From: an uncultured Chromatiaceae bacterium
GTDB taxonomy: Bacteria > Pseudomonadota > Gammaproteobacteria > Enterobacterales > Alteromonadaceae
DNA length: 50,669 bases
Assembly: GCA_946482325.1 (NCBI GenBank)
Contig: CAMLRA010000015.1
Location: 1-50,669, forward strand
Direction of reading: 5' to 3'
Shown here piece after piece: positions 1-8,965 of this stretch. Under the pieces are notes generated by a model. That model made no database searches. It saw only the letters and a list, made by a program, of their open reading frames with translations, and was not told the origin of the DNA. Numbering within the stretch: the first letter of the stretch is position 1; each line of letters starts with the position of its first letter. The translations under genes and the position numbers were made by a program.

Positions 1-1
1 C

Positions 2-916
2 TTAAGGTGCTGTTTTGGCTTTCTCCCACGGTGGCGTACCGGCAAACATTTCGACTAAATAATCAATCAATACCCGCACTTTTACGCTCAGATGGCGGCG
101 ACTGGGGTACATCGCCAGCACATCGATATCCGGCAGCGCAAAACCCGGCAGCAGCGGCACTAAAGCGCCGGATGCCAGATCTGGCCCGATTAAAAAACTC
201 GGTTGCCAGATAATACCGGCGCCGGCCAACGCCATGGCTCTGGCGGTATCACCATTGTTGGTATGAATTTTCCCCCGGACTTTGACCTGATGTGCTTTGC
301 CGGCGCTGTCAGTGAAATGCCATTCGTCGCCGGAATAGAGATACGTAATGCATTGATGCTCGCGTAAATCCGCAGGGATTTGTGGCGTGCCGCATTGTTG
401 CAGATACTGTGGCGAGGCACAGAGCACATTATGAGAACTGGCCAGTTTACGCGCGGCATGATTGACTGAGCCACTGCGTGAGATACGGATCGCCAGGTCA
501 TAACCTTCGTCAATAATATCGACAACACGGTCAGTCAGTGTGATATCCAGCTCCAGTTGCGGGTAACGTTTGCTGAATTCAGGCCAAATCGGTGCCAGAT
601 GCAAAATACCAAAACTCAGCGGTGCATTGATGCGCAGGCGCCCCCGCGGCTGGACTGCAGCAGAGGATACCAGCGCTTCGGTTTCGGCGACCTCAGCCAG
701 AATGGTTTTACAGCGTTCAAATAACGCCTCGCCACTTTCGGTTAATGACAGTTTGCGTGAGCTGCGATTGAGCAGCCGACAACCTAAATAGCTTTCCAAA
801 TCATTGATATAACGGGTGACATTGGCAGGCGAAGTATCAAGCAAATCGGCGGCTTTACTGAAGCTGCCTTTATTGACCACCGTCATAAATATCTCGTACG
901 CCCTGAGTCGGTCCAT
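2..916 (-). CDS. LysR-family transcriptional regulator
   Basis: DNA-binding regulator of 304 residues. The first ~60 residues form the LysR winged helix-turn-helix (SKAADLLDTSPANVTRYI lies in the recognition region). Residues ~90-295 are the effector-binding fold, opening with RGRLRINAPLSFG as in the many one-gene-target LysR proteins of proteobacteria. I chose the ATG at 916 because family members start MDRL; a GTG at 922 would add only two residues. The stop is at 2-4, so the gene is complete although it touches the window edge. It is divergent from modF with about 160 bp between them, the usual place for a LysR operator, but the effector and target cannot be read from the sequence. Confidence 0.9.
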   Translation of the reverse strand: MDRLRAYEIFMTVVNKGSFSKAADLLDTSPANVTRYINDLESYLGCRLLNRSSRKLSLTESGEALFERCKTILAEVAETEALVSSAAVQPRGRLRINAPLSFGILHLAPIWPEFSKRYPQLELDITLTDRVVDIIDEGYDLAIRISRSGSVNHAARKLASSHNVLCASPQYLQQCGTPQIPADLREHQCITYLYSGDEWHFTDSAGKAHQVKVRGKIHTNNGDTARAMALAGAGIIWQPSFLIGPDLASGALVPLLPGFALPDIDVLAMYPSRRHLSVKVRVLIDYLVEMFAGTPPWEKAKTAP

Positions 917-1075
917 CGTCACTCCCGATGTTCATAAAAGCTGAATAATAGCTACATATTCATCGTTTACTTCATAGAATTGCAAATCTTGTCACTTCAG
1001 CAAATGGATTCCGTTGCAGCGGGTTTCACAGTAAGCTGGCGCTTTCTGATTGCAAGAACACAGGCAAAAGTTCTG

Positions 1076-2527
1076 ATGCTGATTTTCCAACAATGCCGGT
1101 TTTTATTAGGCCTGCACCATCCCGTGCAAGTTACCCAGTTGCAGCTTGCTGCCGGCCAGCACTGTGCGATTTTGGGAGCCAATGGCAGCGGCAAATCGGC
1201 GCTTGCTGCCGTGATGGCCGGGCAGGCGCAACTGCTTGCCGGGGATTGCACTTTGCCAGCGCGGATCAGCTGGGTTAGCAGCGCGCAGCAACAAGCCTTA
1301 ATTGAGGCGGAAAGACGTAAAGGCGATGCCGATATTCTCGATGTAGAAGTGGACCCGAGCAGCGCCCGCGACATCATCTGCCGCGACCATCAGTATTGGT
1401 CAACTGAGCAAGAGCAGCAATTACAGCAGTTGGCTGGCATGTTGCGTTTGCAGGAACGGCTTGATACAGCTTTTCTGGCGCTGTCGACCGGTGAAACCCG
1501 CAAATTATTATTAATCAAAGCGATTTTACAAGATCCCGAACTGCTGGTGCTGGACGAGCCCTTTAATGGCTTAGACGTGGACGCCTGTGCCGCGCTGCAA
1601 CTGCTGCTGGCGGAATTGCAGCAACGCATGACTTTAGTGCTGGTGTTAAACCGGCTCAGTGAACTTCCTGATTTTACGCAAAAAATTCTGTATCTGGCAC
1701 ATGGTGAGATCGAATGGCAATCGGCCGACATTGGCATCAGCGCCGTGGAACTGGCAGAGCTGGCGCAGCTGAATCAACTGCAACAACAACCCGGGCCTTT
1801 GCCGGGTAAAGACCGAGACCGTTTTACCCCGGCACTGGCGGAAAAAACCTTAGTTCGTTTGCGTCAGGGCAAAGTACAGTACGGCGATCGCGTGATTTTT
1901 CAGGGCCTCGACTGGCACATTCGGCGCGGTGAACACTGGCAAATCACCGGGCCGAATGGCTCGGGTAAAACTTGTTTATTACAGATGATCAGCGGTGACA
2001 ATTCACATTGTTACACCAACGATTTGCAGGTATTTGGCTATCAGCGCGGCAGCGGCGAAAGTATCTGGGATATCAAACAGCATCTGGGGCTGGTGTCGAA
2101 CAGTCTGCAGTTGCAATACCGCGTCGGTTGCCCGGTATTGCATGTGGTGTTGTCGGGTTTTTACGACAGCATTGGCCTGTATGACCAGCCGTCGGCGCTG
2201 CAGATCAAACTGGCGCTTGAGTGGCTGGCGCTGATTGGGCTGGAGGCAAAAGCCAAAGACTCTTTCCAATCGTTGTCTTTTGGCGATCAGCGGCTGGTAC
2301 TGATTGTACGCGCTATGGTGAAACACCCGACGCTGCTGATTTTAGATGAACCCTGCAATGGCCTCGATGAGCTGAACCGGCTCAAAGTACTGGCGCTGCT
2401 CAGTGTATTGGCACAAAGCGGTGAATCGACCCTGTTGTACGTGAATCACCACGCCGAAGACAAAATCGACGGTATAGATCAGGTGTTGCGGATGACCGAT
2501 TATCAGACGGCGGTCGGACCGAACTGA
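1076..2527 (+). CDS. modF: ModF-like tandem ABC ATPase
   Basis: Cytoplasmic protein with two fused ABC ATPase domains, 483 residues from the ATG at 1076, close to E. coli ModF (about 490). Domain 1 has Walker A GANGSGKSAL, signature LSTGETRK and Walker B LLVLDEPFNGLD. Domain 2 has GPNGSGKTCLL, LSFGDQR and LLILDEPCNGLD. The stretches GEHWQITGPNGSGK, GSGESIWDIK and HPTLLILDEP match ModF closely as I remember it. The reading frame extends upstream to a TTG at 980 and an ATG at 1004, but ModF-like similarity begins only after 1076. ModF is associated with molybdate transport genes, but no modABC is present here and its exact role is poorly defined. A 14-bp palindrome overlaps its stop codon. Confidence 0.85.
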   Translation: MLIFQQCRFLLGLHHPVQVTQLQLAAGQHCAILGANGSGKSALAAVMAGQAQLLAGDCTLPARISWVSSAQQQALIEAERRKGDADILDVEVDPSSARDIICRDHQYWSTEQEQQLQQLAGMLRLQERLDTAFLALSTGETRKLLLIKAILQDPELLVLDEPFNGLDVDACAALQLLLAELQQRMTLVLVLNRLSELPDFTQKILYLAHGEIEWQSADIGISAVELAELAQLNQLQQQPGPLPGKDRDRFTPALAEKTLVRLRQGKVQYGDRVIFQGLDWHIRRGEHWQITGPNGSGKTCLLQMISGDNSHCYTNDLQVFGYQRGSGESIWDIKQHLGLVSNSLQLQYRVGCPVLHVVLSGFYDSIGLYDQPSALQIKLALEWLALIGLEAKAKDSFQSLSFGDQRLVLIVRAMVKHPTLLILDEPCNGLDELNRLKVLALLSVLAQSGESTLLYVNHHAEDKIDGIDQVLRMTDYQTAVGPN

Positions 2528-2540
2528 GCGCTCAGTTTTG
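2523..2540 (+). terminator. Palindrome at the modF stop, possible weak terminator
   Basis: ACTGAGCGCTCAGT is a perfect 14-bp palindrome over the modF stop codon, followed by TTT. The core CTGAGCGCTCAG recurs at 3657-3668. A hairpin here would have almost no loop, so terminator function is doubtful. Confidence 0.3.
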
Positions 2541-2711
2541 CTGTTAGTCGCGGATCAATAAACACCACTTGGCCACAGCACAGAGCGTAGACAGTCTATG
2601 TCTGTAGAACGGTTACAAAATGAAGTGGATCTGCCGCCGAAAAGGTCGTTAAGCTGCCCGCCTAATTGATATGACTGTGCCGTGGCTGCGGCGCTGATTG
2701 AGGGGATTTTG

Positions 2712-3590
2712 ATGTCAGAACGCAAACCAGGTCACTGGTCATTGTTGTTACGCGGGGCTTTCCTGTGGTTGCTGTTGTGCTGCAGCACGCAAAGTGTGGC
2801 CCGGCCGCTGGTGGTGGCCACTTATGCTTATCCTGAGATCAATCGTGAGGCTGCGGTCAAGCCTTTGACCACCTGGCTGGCGGCGACGCAACAACGTGAG
2901 GTTATTGTTCAGGTTGCACGCGACCCGGCTGAGCTGGTGTTGTGGGCGCGGCAGGGCAGTGTCGATTTGGTAGTACCGAATCTGGTGGCCTATTTGCAAA
3001 TTCAGCAACAACAGCCGGCGATGCTGGATTTTGCGGTGCCAGCTGCTCCAGTGCAATCGGTCAGTAAACCTCAGTACACCTCTATTTTGCTGGCGACAAA
3101 AGTTCCGGATTTGACCCAACTGCCATCGCGGCTAAAGCAGGCGCAGACCCTGACCGTTTTTGCGGTCTGGCCCGATTCAGCCTCCGGTGGCCTGATTGGC
3201 CGTGCCGAGCTGAAAACGCGGCTGGCCGGCCAGTTTAGTCAGCTGCACTTTGAGTATGTGGGTAGCCATCAGGCGGTGTTACCGGCGTTGGGTGCAGCAT
3301 CTGAAGGCCTGGCTATAGTGGCAACCGAAGCCTTACCCGACACTTTGCCCACCGGGATCGCGGAGATCTGGCGTTCCGCCGAATTGCCGTTTGGGCCCTT
3401 ATTGTGTAACAGCCAGACGTTAGCTTGTGAGGCCCTGCGGCCACGATTGCTGGCCGACCCGACATCAGCGACTGCGGTATTAAAGGGCTTGCAGCAGGGA
3501 TGGATCGAATTCCAGCACAGCAGCGCTCTGACGGCTGTTGAACCTGCGGCGTATCGGGCGATGCGTACGCTGCTGGCCGAGCAAAAATAG
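2712..3590 (+). CDS. PhnD-like periplasmic substrate-binding protein
   Basis: Exported binding protein of 292 residues. The ATG at 2712 is preceded by GAGGGG about 6 nt upstream; a GTG at 2682 is a less likely start. Residues ~10-30 are a signal peptide (hydrophobic LLLRGAFLWLLLCC, cleavage probably after SVA). The mature part has the PhnD/phosphate-phosphonate binding-protein pattern: PLTTWLAATQQREVIVQVARD, then VDLVVPNLVAYLQ, and later a lobe with SASGGLIGRAELK. No phnC or phnE permease lies nearby. The gene converges on an HD-GYP regulator and hybrid kinase, and stand-alone PhnD-like proteins often act as sensory partners of kinases, so a sensing role is plausible but inferred. The ligand is unknown. 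Confidence 0.7.
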   Translation: MSERKPGHWSLLLRGAFLWLLLCCSTQSVARPLVVATYAYPEINREAAVKPLTTWLAATQQREVIVQVARDPAELVLWARQGSVDLVVPNLVAYLQIQQQQPAMLDFAVPAAPVQSVSKPQYTSILLATKVPDLTQLPSRLKQAQTLTVFAVWPDSASGGLIGRAELKTRLAGQFSQLHFEYVGSHQAVLPALGAASEGLAIVATEALPDTLPTGIAEIWRSAELPFGPLLCNSQTLACEALRPRLLADPTSATAVLKGLQQGWIEFQHSSALTAVEPAAYRAMRTLLAEQK

Positions 3591-3656
3591 ACCCGTTGGG
3601 AACAGCCCGTGCTGTGTACAACTGTGCATCAGCGCTCAGGGGGGCTGACGACAGAT

Positions 3657-3668
3657 CTGAGCGCTCAG
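3657..3668. repeat. 12-bp palindrome repeated from 2524-2535
   Basis: CTGAGCGCTCAG, identical to the palindrome core at the modF stop. The two copies flank the PhnD-like gene, and a partial copy (CAGCGCTCAG) lies just upstream, near 3629-3639. Function is unknown. Confidence 0.4.
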
Positions 3669-3717
3669 CCGCGCGATGAACAGGTTGGCTGATGCCTGCA
3701 TTTCTGCAGCTAAGTTC

Positions 3718-3735
3718 AAGCCAGCGGGCTGGCTT
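3718..3735 (-). terminator. Hairpin at the end of the HD-GYP gene
   Basis: AAGCCAGC-GG-GCTGGCTT is a perfect 8-bp stem between the convergent PhnD-like and HD-GYP genes, overlapping the HD-GYP stop codon. There is no U tract, so it is only a candidate end-of-transcript structure. Confidence 0.35.
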
Positions 3736-4717
3736 ATTCAGCCCAGCGCGCGCGGATCTCGAGGATTTTTGGCAATTCCTGTTCGAGCAAATCCACCAGC
3801 TTCGGGTCAAAATGCCGGCCTTTTTGTGCCTGCAGGTGGGTCATTGTTTCCTCTACGCTCCAGGCATTTTTATAGGGCCTGGTGCTGGTCAGAGCGTCAA
3901 ATACATCACAGAGCGCGACGATGCGCGCTTCCAGCGGAATTTCTTCGCCTTTGAGGCCATGCGGATAACCAGTGCCGTCCCATTTTTCGTGATGATACAA
4001 CGCCACTTGCTGCGCAAGTTTTAACAGTTGCGAGTCGGCGTCACCTAAGATCTCGGCGCCAATGAGCGGATGACGCTGCATTTCCCGAAATTCTTCGTCG
4101 GTCAGCTTGCCGGGTTTTAATAAAATATCATCGCGGATGCCGATTTTGCCGATGTCGTGCATCGGCGCGGCATGTAATAAATCTTCGGCCCGTTTGGGGC
4201 CTAAGCCATAAGCCAACGCAATCACCTGAGAAAAATGACTCATGCGCAAAATATGCAGGCCAGTTTCATTGTCGCGGTACTCGGCGGCGCGCCCAAGTCT
4301 TTGAATCACCTGCAGCCGGGTTTTCTTCAGCTCTTGCGCTTGAACCAGTGACAGATGGGTTTTAACGCGGGCACGCACTACTGCCGGTGTGATTGGTTTG
4401 GTGATGTAATCGACGGCGCCGACGTCAAAGCCCTGAGTTTCGTCGATTTCATCGCGCAGCGCTGTGACAAAAATCACCGGAATATGGCGAGTCTGGGCGT
4501 CTGTTTTGAGTTTGGTACAGACTTCAAAACCAGTCATGCCGGGCATCATCACATCGAGTAAGATCAAGTCTGGCTGATGTTCAGAGGCCAGTTGCAGCGC
4601 TTCCTGCCCATTTTTGGCAAACAACAGGCGATATAGGTCATTGAGCACAGTGCGCAATACCCGCAGGTTGGTCGGTTCATCGTCGACCAGTAAAATGACC
4701 GGTAAATCCTCTGTCAT
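3734..4717 (-). CDS. Response regulator with HD-GYP c-di-GMP phosphodiesterase domain
   Basis: Two-domain cytoplasmic response regulator of 327 residues. Residues 1-125 are a receiver domain: acidic pocket DDE at 12-14, phosphorylated Asp55 in LLDVMMPG, Lys108 in KPIT. Residues ~135-325 are an HD-GYP domain with the HD pair at 187-188 (MHDIGKIG), HHEKWDGTGYPHGL with the GYP motif at 250-252, and DVFDALTS. All key motifs are intact, so c-di-GMP hydrolysis is expected under control of phosphorylation. Its ATG overlaps the stop of the upstream hybrid kinase in an ATGA junction, which implies translational coupling and that the kinase is its phosphodonor. It is the last gene of the minus-strand unit. 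Confidence 0.93.
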   Translation of the reverse strand: MTEDLPVILLVDDEPTNLRVLRTVLNDLYRLLFAKNGQEALQLASEHQPDLILLDVMMPGMTGFEVCTKLKTDAQTRHIPVIFVTALRDEIDETQGFDVGAVDYITKPITPAVVRARVKTHLSLVQAQELKKTRLQVIQRLGRAAEYRDNETGLHILRMSHFSQVIALAYGLGPKRAEDLLHAAPMHDIGKIGIRDDILLKPGKLTDEEFREMQRHPLIGAEILGDADSQLLKLAQQVALYHHEKWDGTGYPHGLKGEEIPLEARIVALCDVFDALTSTRPYKNAWSVEETMTHLQAQKGRHFDPKLVDLLEQELPKILEIRARWAE

Positions 4718-7700
4718 ACTTCCTCTCCGCCAATCAGTTGCGGCAACAGTTGTTGCAGCTGTTGTTGGGCCTTGCTGAAATCAAAATCGTTAATGAGACT
4801 GCAGATCTGCGCAACTTCCTGCTGATACGGACCGTGATAAGCTTCCAGTTCAGTCAGTCGTTGCTCGTCCAGTTCATGGCGCGCCAGTGCACTTTGCAGT
4901 GCCATTAGAATCTCGGCTAATGCACTGGTGCTGGCTGGTGCCGGGGTGGTCGCCTGCTCGGCAGATTGCTGTTGTAGTAACAGCTGGTATTCAGCTTCAA
5001 AACGTGGCCAGCATTGCAAAATCTTATGCAACAAATCAGCGCTGCGTTGCTGTTGTTGTTGCCGCGCGGCTTGTTCCAGCTCGGCGCAAACTTTGGCTAA
5101 TGGTTCCAGTGCGAGATTACCGGCCACACCTTTCACGGCATGTGCGACTTGCTGAATGCCGGCGAAATCTTGTTGTTGCAGTGCCAGTTGCAGCTGTTGT
5201 AACGCCTGGCCTTGTTTGTCGAGGAACTGGCTGAGCGACGGCAGATACCGGCCGAAACTGCCCCACAGCTGCAATGCTTTACCAACATGGATCAGCTGAT
5301 CATTGCCGGGCGCGGCGTCGCTGAGATTGGCCAGCGGCGCTTGCACTTCAAGTTGCAGCACCCGCGCCATTTCATAACACAGTGCCGGGAAATCGACAGG
5401 TTTACTGGCAAAACCCTGCATGCCAGCATGCTCCGCTGCTGTTTTATCTTCATCCAACACACTGGCGGTCAGCGCGATGACCGGAATTGAATCGCGGCCA
5501 GTCTCCTGTTCCCATTGTCGCAGCTGACGGCAAGCGCCAAGACCGTCCAATACCGGCATCTGGATATCCATCAGGATCAGATCCGGTTGCTGTTGTTGGG
5601 CGAGGGCAACAGCTTCGGCACCGTCTGCAGCGCTATAGACCTGATGGCCGGCGCGAGACAATAACAGACCCAGCAATTCCAGATTCTGCGGAATATCATC
5701 AGCGATTAAAATGCGCAGTGGCGGCAGGGCTGGAGCCTGCGAGCTGTAATGAGGTTGCGCCGGTGCCTGTCCGGCGGCAAGCGGAATAACAAAACTGAAA
5801 GTGCTGCCCACTCCGGGCTGACTTTGTACCCAAATCCGCCCACCCATCAGTTCAACCAACTGTTTGCTGATCGTGGTACCAAGTCCGGTGCCGCCAAAGC
5901 GACGGCTCATCGACGAATCAGCCTGAGTAAAGGCCTCAAAAATCTGCTCCAGCCGTTCAGGTTCGATACCGATACCGCTGTCGCGGATATCAAATTGAAC
6001 CATGTCACCCGGTACCGGCCGCACTGAAACCATCACGCCACCCAGTTCGGTAAATTTTATTGCATTGCCAATCAGATTGGTCAGAATTTGCCGCAGGCGA
6101 TCGGCAGCGCCGAGGTAAAACTCACCCAAATCTGTGGTTAGCTCCAGCTCCAGTGTCAGCTGTTTTTTTCGAGCCTGGATCCATAACGTTGACACCACAT
6201 TATCCAGCAACGCCGGCAACGAAAAATCCTGCAGCTCCAGCTCCAGTTTGCCTTTTTCCAGTTTGGCGCTGTCGAGAATATCGTTCAGTAAGTGCAGCAG
6301 CGAAAGGGCAGAACTGTGAATCGTCGACAGATGTTTTTTCTGCTCGGGTTTGAGCTCAGATGACAGCAGCAAATCACTGAAGCCGATGATGGCGTTCATC
6401 GGCGTACGGATCTCGTGGCTCATGTTGGCCAAAAAGGCGGCGCGGGCTTCGGCAGCCTGCTCGGCTTTATCGCGGGCGTCGCGCAGTTCAGTTTCCATCT
6501 GCTTGCGCGCGGTAATGTCCATGATAAACCCATCCAGCCACAGAATATTGCCCTGGTCGTCAAACACAGGTTCACCTTGCTCCAGTGCCCAATGTATAGT
6601 GCCATCGCGGTGCACAATGCGATATTCAACGTGAAAGCCCTGACGGAACAGGTTTGGGTCCTGCAGTTGCAGCGCGTCGTCCGGGTGGATGACTTCAACC
6701 CAGCTGCGTTTGCGGTCTGGCAGCATAAAGTCGCTGGCCGGATAACCGGAAATACCTTCGATGGCGTCGCTCAAAAACAACATATCCCAGCTTTCGTTGA
6801 ACAGACAACGGTATGCCGCGCCGGGGATATTGCCGATCAGCGAGCGGTATTTGGCTTCGTTGTCTTTCAGTGCCTGTTCCATCTGCTGCCGGGCGCGCAG
6901 GTCGGTAATAAAGGCGACAAATAAATCCTCACCGGGCAGCCGGACGTGGCCAATCGCCAGCCGCACAGGGACCTGATGTCCGTCTTTGTGCATGGCTTCA
7001 ACATCGCGGCCCACGCCGATAATTTTGGCGTCGCCGGTTTGCAGATACCGTGCGAGGTAAGAATCGTGTTCAGCACGGATAGTGCCGGGGGTCAGGATAT
7101 TCACGTTCTGGCCCAGCAAGTCTTGTTGCTGCCAGCCAAGGATTTGCTCCGCTGCTTTGTTCATGCCGAGGATCAACCCCTGCGCATTGATAGTCACAAT
7201 ACCATCAACCGCAGTGTCCATCATGGCGATGAGACGACTCTCATTGGCACTGGCTTTGGTGCTGGCTTCGCGGTATTTCAACAGCAAATTGACGGCCACC
7301 ACCAATGCGCAAATCATCACAGTGGTGAAGGTAATGGCCATGGCCAGCTCCAGTGGTGTTTCACCGGCTTGCGCCAGTGGCACAAAACCGGGCGGCGGGA
7401 CAAATCGTGCCGCGGCCATGCCGGTGTAATGCATGCCGGTGATCGCACCTCCCATCACCAGACTGCTCAATAGCGTCAGCAACCAGGGTTTGAGTCTGAA
7501 ACGACGTAAACCAAAGCGTACCCAAAGCGCCACTACAGCCAAAACAACAGCCACCAGAATGGACAGCAAAAACATCGACAGGTCGTAGCGCAGTGCCACT
7601 GCCATCTGCATTGCCGCCATGCCGGCGTAGTGCATAATGCCGATCCCGGCCCCGACCAGCAGGCCACCGAGCAACAGCTGCGGCAGATTCAGCCGTTTTT

Positions 7701-8109
7701 TACTGATGAGATCAAGCGCAATCCAGGATGCCGCAATACTGGGTAACATCGACAAAAATGTCAGTCCGGGCTGATAACTGACTTCTGTACATAAGGCAAA
7801 GGCCAGCATGCCAATAAAATGCATCGACCAGACCCCGCCGCCAAGCGCAATACTGCCGCTGGCCAGCATCATCATCCGGTAACTGCGGCGCTGGATTTTG
7901 ACCGCCTGCGCAGTGACCTGGATTGCCATCGCCGAAGATAGCACGGCAATGGCAAAAGATAACAACACCAGACCCGGGCTATAGCTGCCGCTCAGCAGCA
8001 GCGGATCTGCCGGATATTCAAACCACTGCGATAACCAATCTGGCAAAATCTCCCTCCGCTCCGGCACTGCTGTAGTCCGGTCTGCTGACGACCTGATATC
8101 CGACATCAT
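4714..8109 (-). CDS. Hybrid sensor histidine kinase: MHYT, PAS, PAS, HisKA, HATPase, REC, HPt
   Basis: Inner-membrane hybrid kinase of about 1131 residues (frame up to 8133; the ATG at 8109, MSDIRSS, is the likelier start). Numbering from 8133: residues ~55-285 form seven membrane segments with three MHYT repeats (SMHFIGMLAF, IMHYAGMAAM, GMHYTGMAAA), a sensor proposed to bind copper and respond to gases or redox. Two PAS domains follow (~300-410 and ~425-545). HisKA has His573 (MSHEIRTPMNAIIG); the ATPase has NLIGNAIKF and GGTGLGTTI. A receiver has Asp856 (DLILMDIQMP) and the C-terminal HPt has His998 (AHAVKGVAGN). This is a complete phosphorelay ending next to an HD-GYP regulator, so it probably adjusts c-di-GMP in response to an environmental signal. 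Confidence 0.92.
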   Translation of the reverse strand: MMSDIRSSADRTTAVPERREILPDWLSQWFEYPADPLLLSGSYSPGLVLLSFAIAVLSSAMAIQVTAQAVKIQRRSYRMMMLASGSIALGGGVWSMHFIGMLAFALCTEVSYQPGLTFLSMLPSIAASWIALDLISKKRLNLPQLLLGGLLVGAGIGIMHYAGMAAMQMAVALRYDLSMFLLSILVAVVLAVVALWVRFGLRRFRLKPWLLTLLSSLVMGGAITGMHYTGMAAARFVPPPGFVPLAQAGETPLELAMAITFTTVMICALVVAVNLLLKYREASTKASANESRLIAMMDTAVDGIVTINAQGLILGMNKAAEQILGWQQQDLLGQNVNILTPGTIRAEHDSYLARYLQTGDAKIIGVGRDVEAMHKDGHQVPVRLAIGHVRLPGEDLFVAFITDLRARQQMEQALKDNEAKYRSLIGNIPGAAYRCLFNESWDMLFLSDAIEGISGYPASDFMLPDRKRSWVEVIHPDDALQLQDPNLFRQGFHVEYRIVHRDGTIHWALEQGEPVFDDQGNILWLDGFIMDITARKQMETELRDARDKAEQAAEARAAFLANMSHEIRTPMNAIIGFSDLLLSSELKPEQKKHLSTIHSSALSLLHLLNDILDSAKLEKGKLELELQDFSLPALLDNVVSTLWIQARKKQLTLELELTTDLGEFYLGAADRLRQILTNLIGNAIKFTELGGVMVSVRPVPGDMVQFDIRDSGIGIEPERLEQIFEAFTQADSSMSRRFGGTGLGTTISKQLVELMGGRIWVQSQPGVGSTFSFVIPLAAGQAPAQPHYSSQAPALPPLRILIADDIPQNLELLGLLLSRAGHQVYSAADGAEAVALAQQQQPDLILMDIQMPVLDGLGACRQLRQWEQETGRDSIPVIALTASVLDEDKTAAEHAGMQGFASKPVDFPALCYEMARVLQLEVQAPLANLSDAAPGNDQLIHVGKALQLWGSFGRYLPSLSQFLDKQGQALQQLQLALQQQDFAGIQQVAHAVKGVAGNLALEPLAKVCAELEQAARQQQQQRSADLLHKILQCWPRFEAEYQLLLQQQSAEQATTPAPASTSALAEILMALQSALARHELDEQRLTELEAYHGPYQQEVAQICSLINDFDFSKAQQQLQQLLPQLIGGEEV

Positions 8110-8172
8110 CGGATAAATCCGGCACAGAAGCAAAGCCGGTTGCAGAGTTTTTACCTGACCAGTGGCTATTGG

Positions 8173-8880
8173 TTAATGATTAATTGGCAGCAGGTAAATA
8201 TCCGGATGACCGGATAGTGCACCATGCACCTGACGGGTCACATCATCAGCCAGCACCTGATGCGCATCTTGTTCCAGGCCGGCAAAAGTGGCTTCAACTA
8301 CCGCGGCTGGCGTGACTTTCGGCACGTCCAGATCTTTGGTTAAATCGGTATCGATAAAACCAACATGCAGCCCCAGCACTTGGGTCCGTTGTGCCTGTAA
8401 TTCCTGGCGCAGTGCGTTGGTCATCGACCAGGCGGCTGCTTTGGTGACAGCATAGGTTGCCAGTAGTGGCCCGGTGATCCAGCTGGCAATCGACAGCACA
8501 TTGACAATAGCGCCACCCCCATTGGCAGCCAGCACCGGCGCGAACACCTGGCTCAGGCGCAGCGGGCCAAACACATTCACCTCCATTTGGCGCTGTAGCA
8601 TCTGATCTGCTTCCGGTGTCAAAATGCCGCCTGTTTCGGCGATGCCGGCATTATTTATCAGCAGGGTGATATCCGGATGGTCCTGCGCGACTCTGGCGAT
8701 ATCCGCCGGATTAGTGACGTCGAGCTGCAACGGGATCACACCGGGAATGTTGATACTGGCCGGGTTACGGGCCGCTGCGTAGACTTTGCGTGCGCCTGCG
8801 GCTACTGCTTGTCGGGCAAACTCCTGACCTAATCCACGATTGGCGCCGGTCACCAGTACCACTGCATTTTCAAGTTTCAT
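8173..8880 (-). CDS. Short-chain dehydrogenase/reductase
   Basis: Classical SDR oxidoreductase of 235 residues, probably cytoplasmic. It has the NAD(P)-binding TGANRGLG motif at ~11-18, LLINNAG at ~80-86, a catalytic Ser in VLSIAS (~128-133), and Tyr and Lys in the YxxxK motif YAVTK (~142-146). Substrate is unknown. It belongs to the TetR-controlled stress SDRs by context: a TetR gene lies immediately upstream in the same direction, and the 20-bp operator at 8898-8917 is identical in its arms to the one ahead of the TetR gene. It lies about 60 bp upstream of the hybrid kinase start, but nothing suggests a functional link to it. Confidence 0.88.
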   Translation of the reverse strand: MKLENAVVLVTGANRGLGQEFARQAVAAGARKVYAAARNPASINIPGVIPLQLDVTNPADIARVAQDHPDITLLINNAGIAETGGILTPEADQMLQRQMEVNVFGPLRLSQVFAPVLAANGGGAIVNVLSIASWITGPLLATYAVTKAAAWSMTNALRQELQAQRTQVLGLHVGFIDTDLTKDLDVPKVTPAAVVEATFAGLEQDAHQVLADDVTRQVHGALSGHPDIYLLPINH

Positions 8881-8897
8881 TGCTCTACCCTCAAATT

Positions 8898-8917
8898 AAT
8901 ATGATGTTTATCATATT
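8898..8917 (-). promoter_or_regulatory. TetR-type operator ahead of the SDR gene
   Basis: AATATGAT-GTTT-ATCATATT, perfect 8-bp arms, 18 bp upstream of the SDR start codon. Identical arms occur at 9609-9628 ahead of the TetR gene. TATGAT inside the palindrome resembles a -10 box on the minus strand, so repressor binding would block the promoter. Confidence 0.85.
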
Positions 8918-8965
8918 TTTCGGCTCAGCTGCGGGCAGATATTGTCCGCATGCGATTGGTACTGC

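Noticed and set aside
2712..3590. PhnD-like protein as part of a phosphonate transporter
   Set aside because: No phnC, phnE or other phosphonate gene is near; a kinase-linked sensory or unknown binding role fits better.
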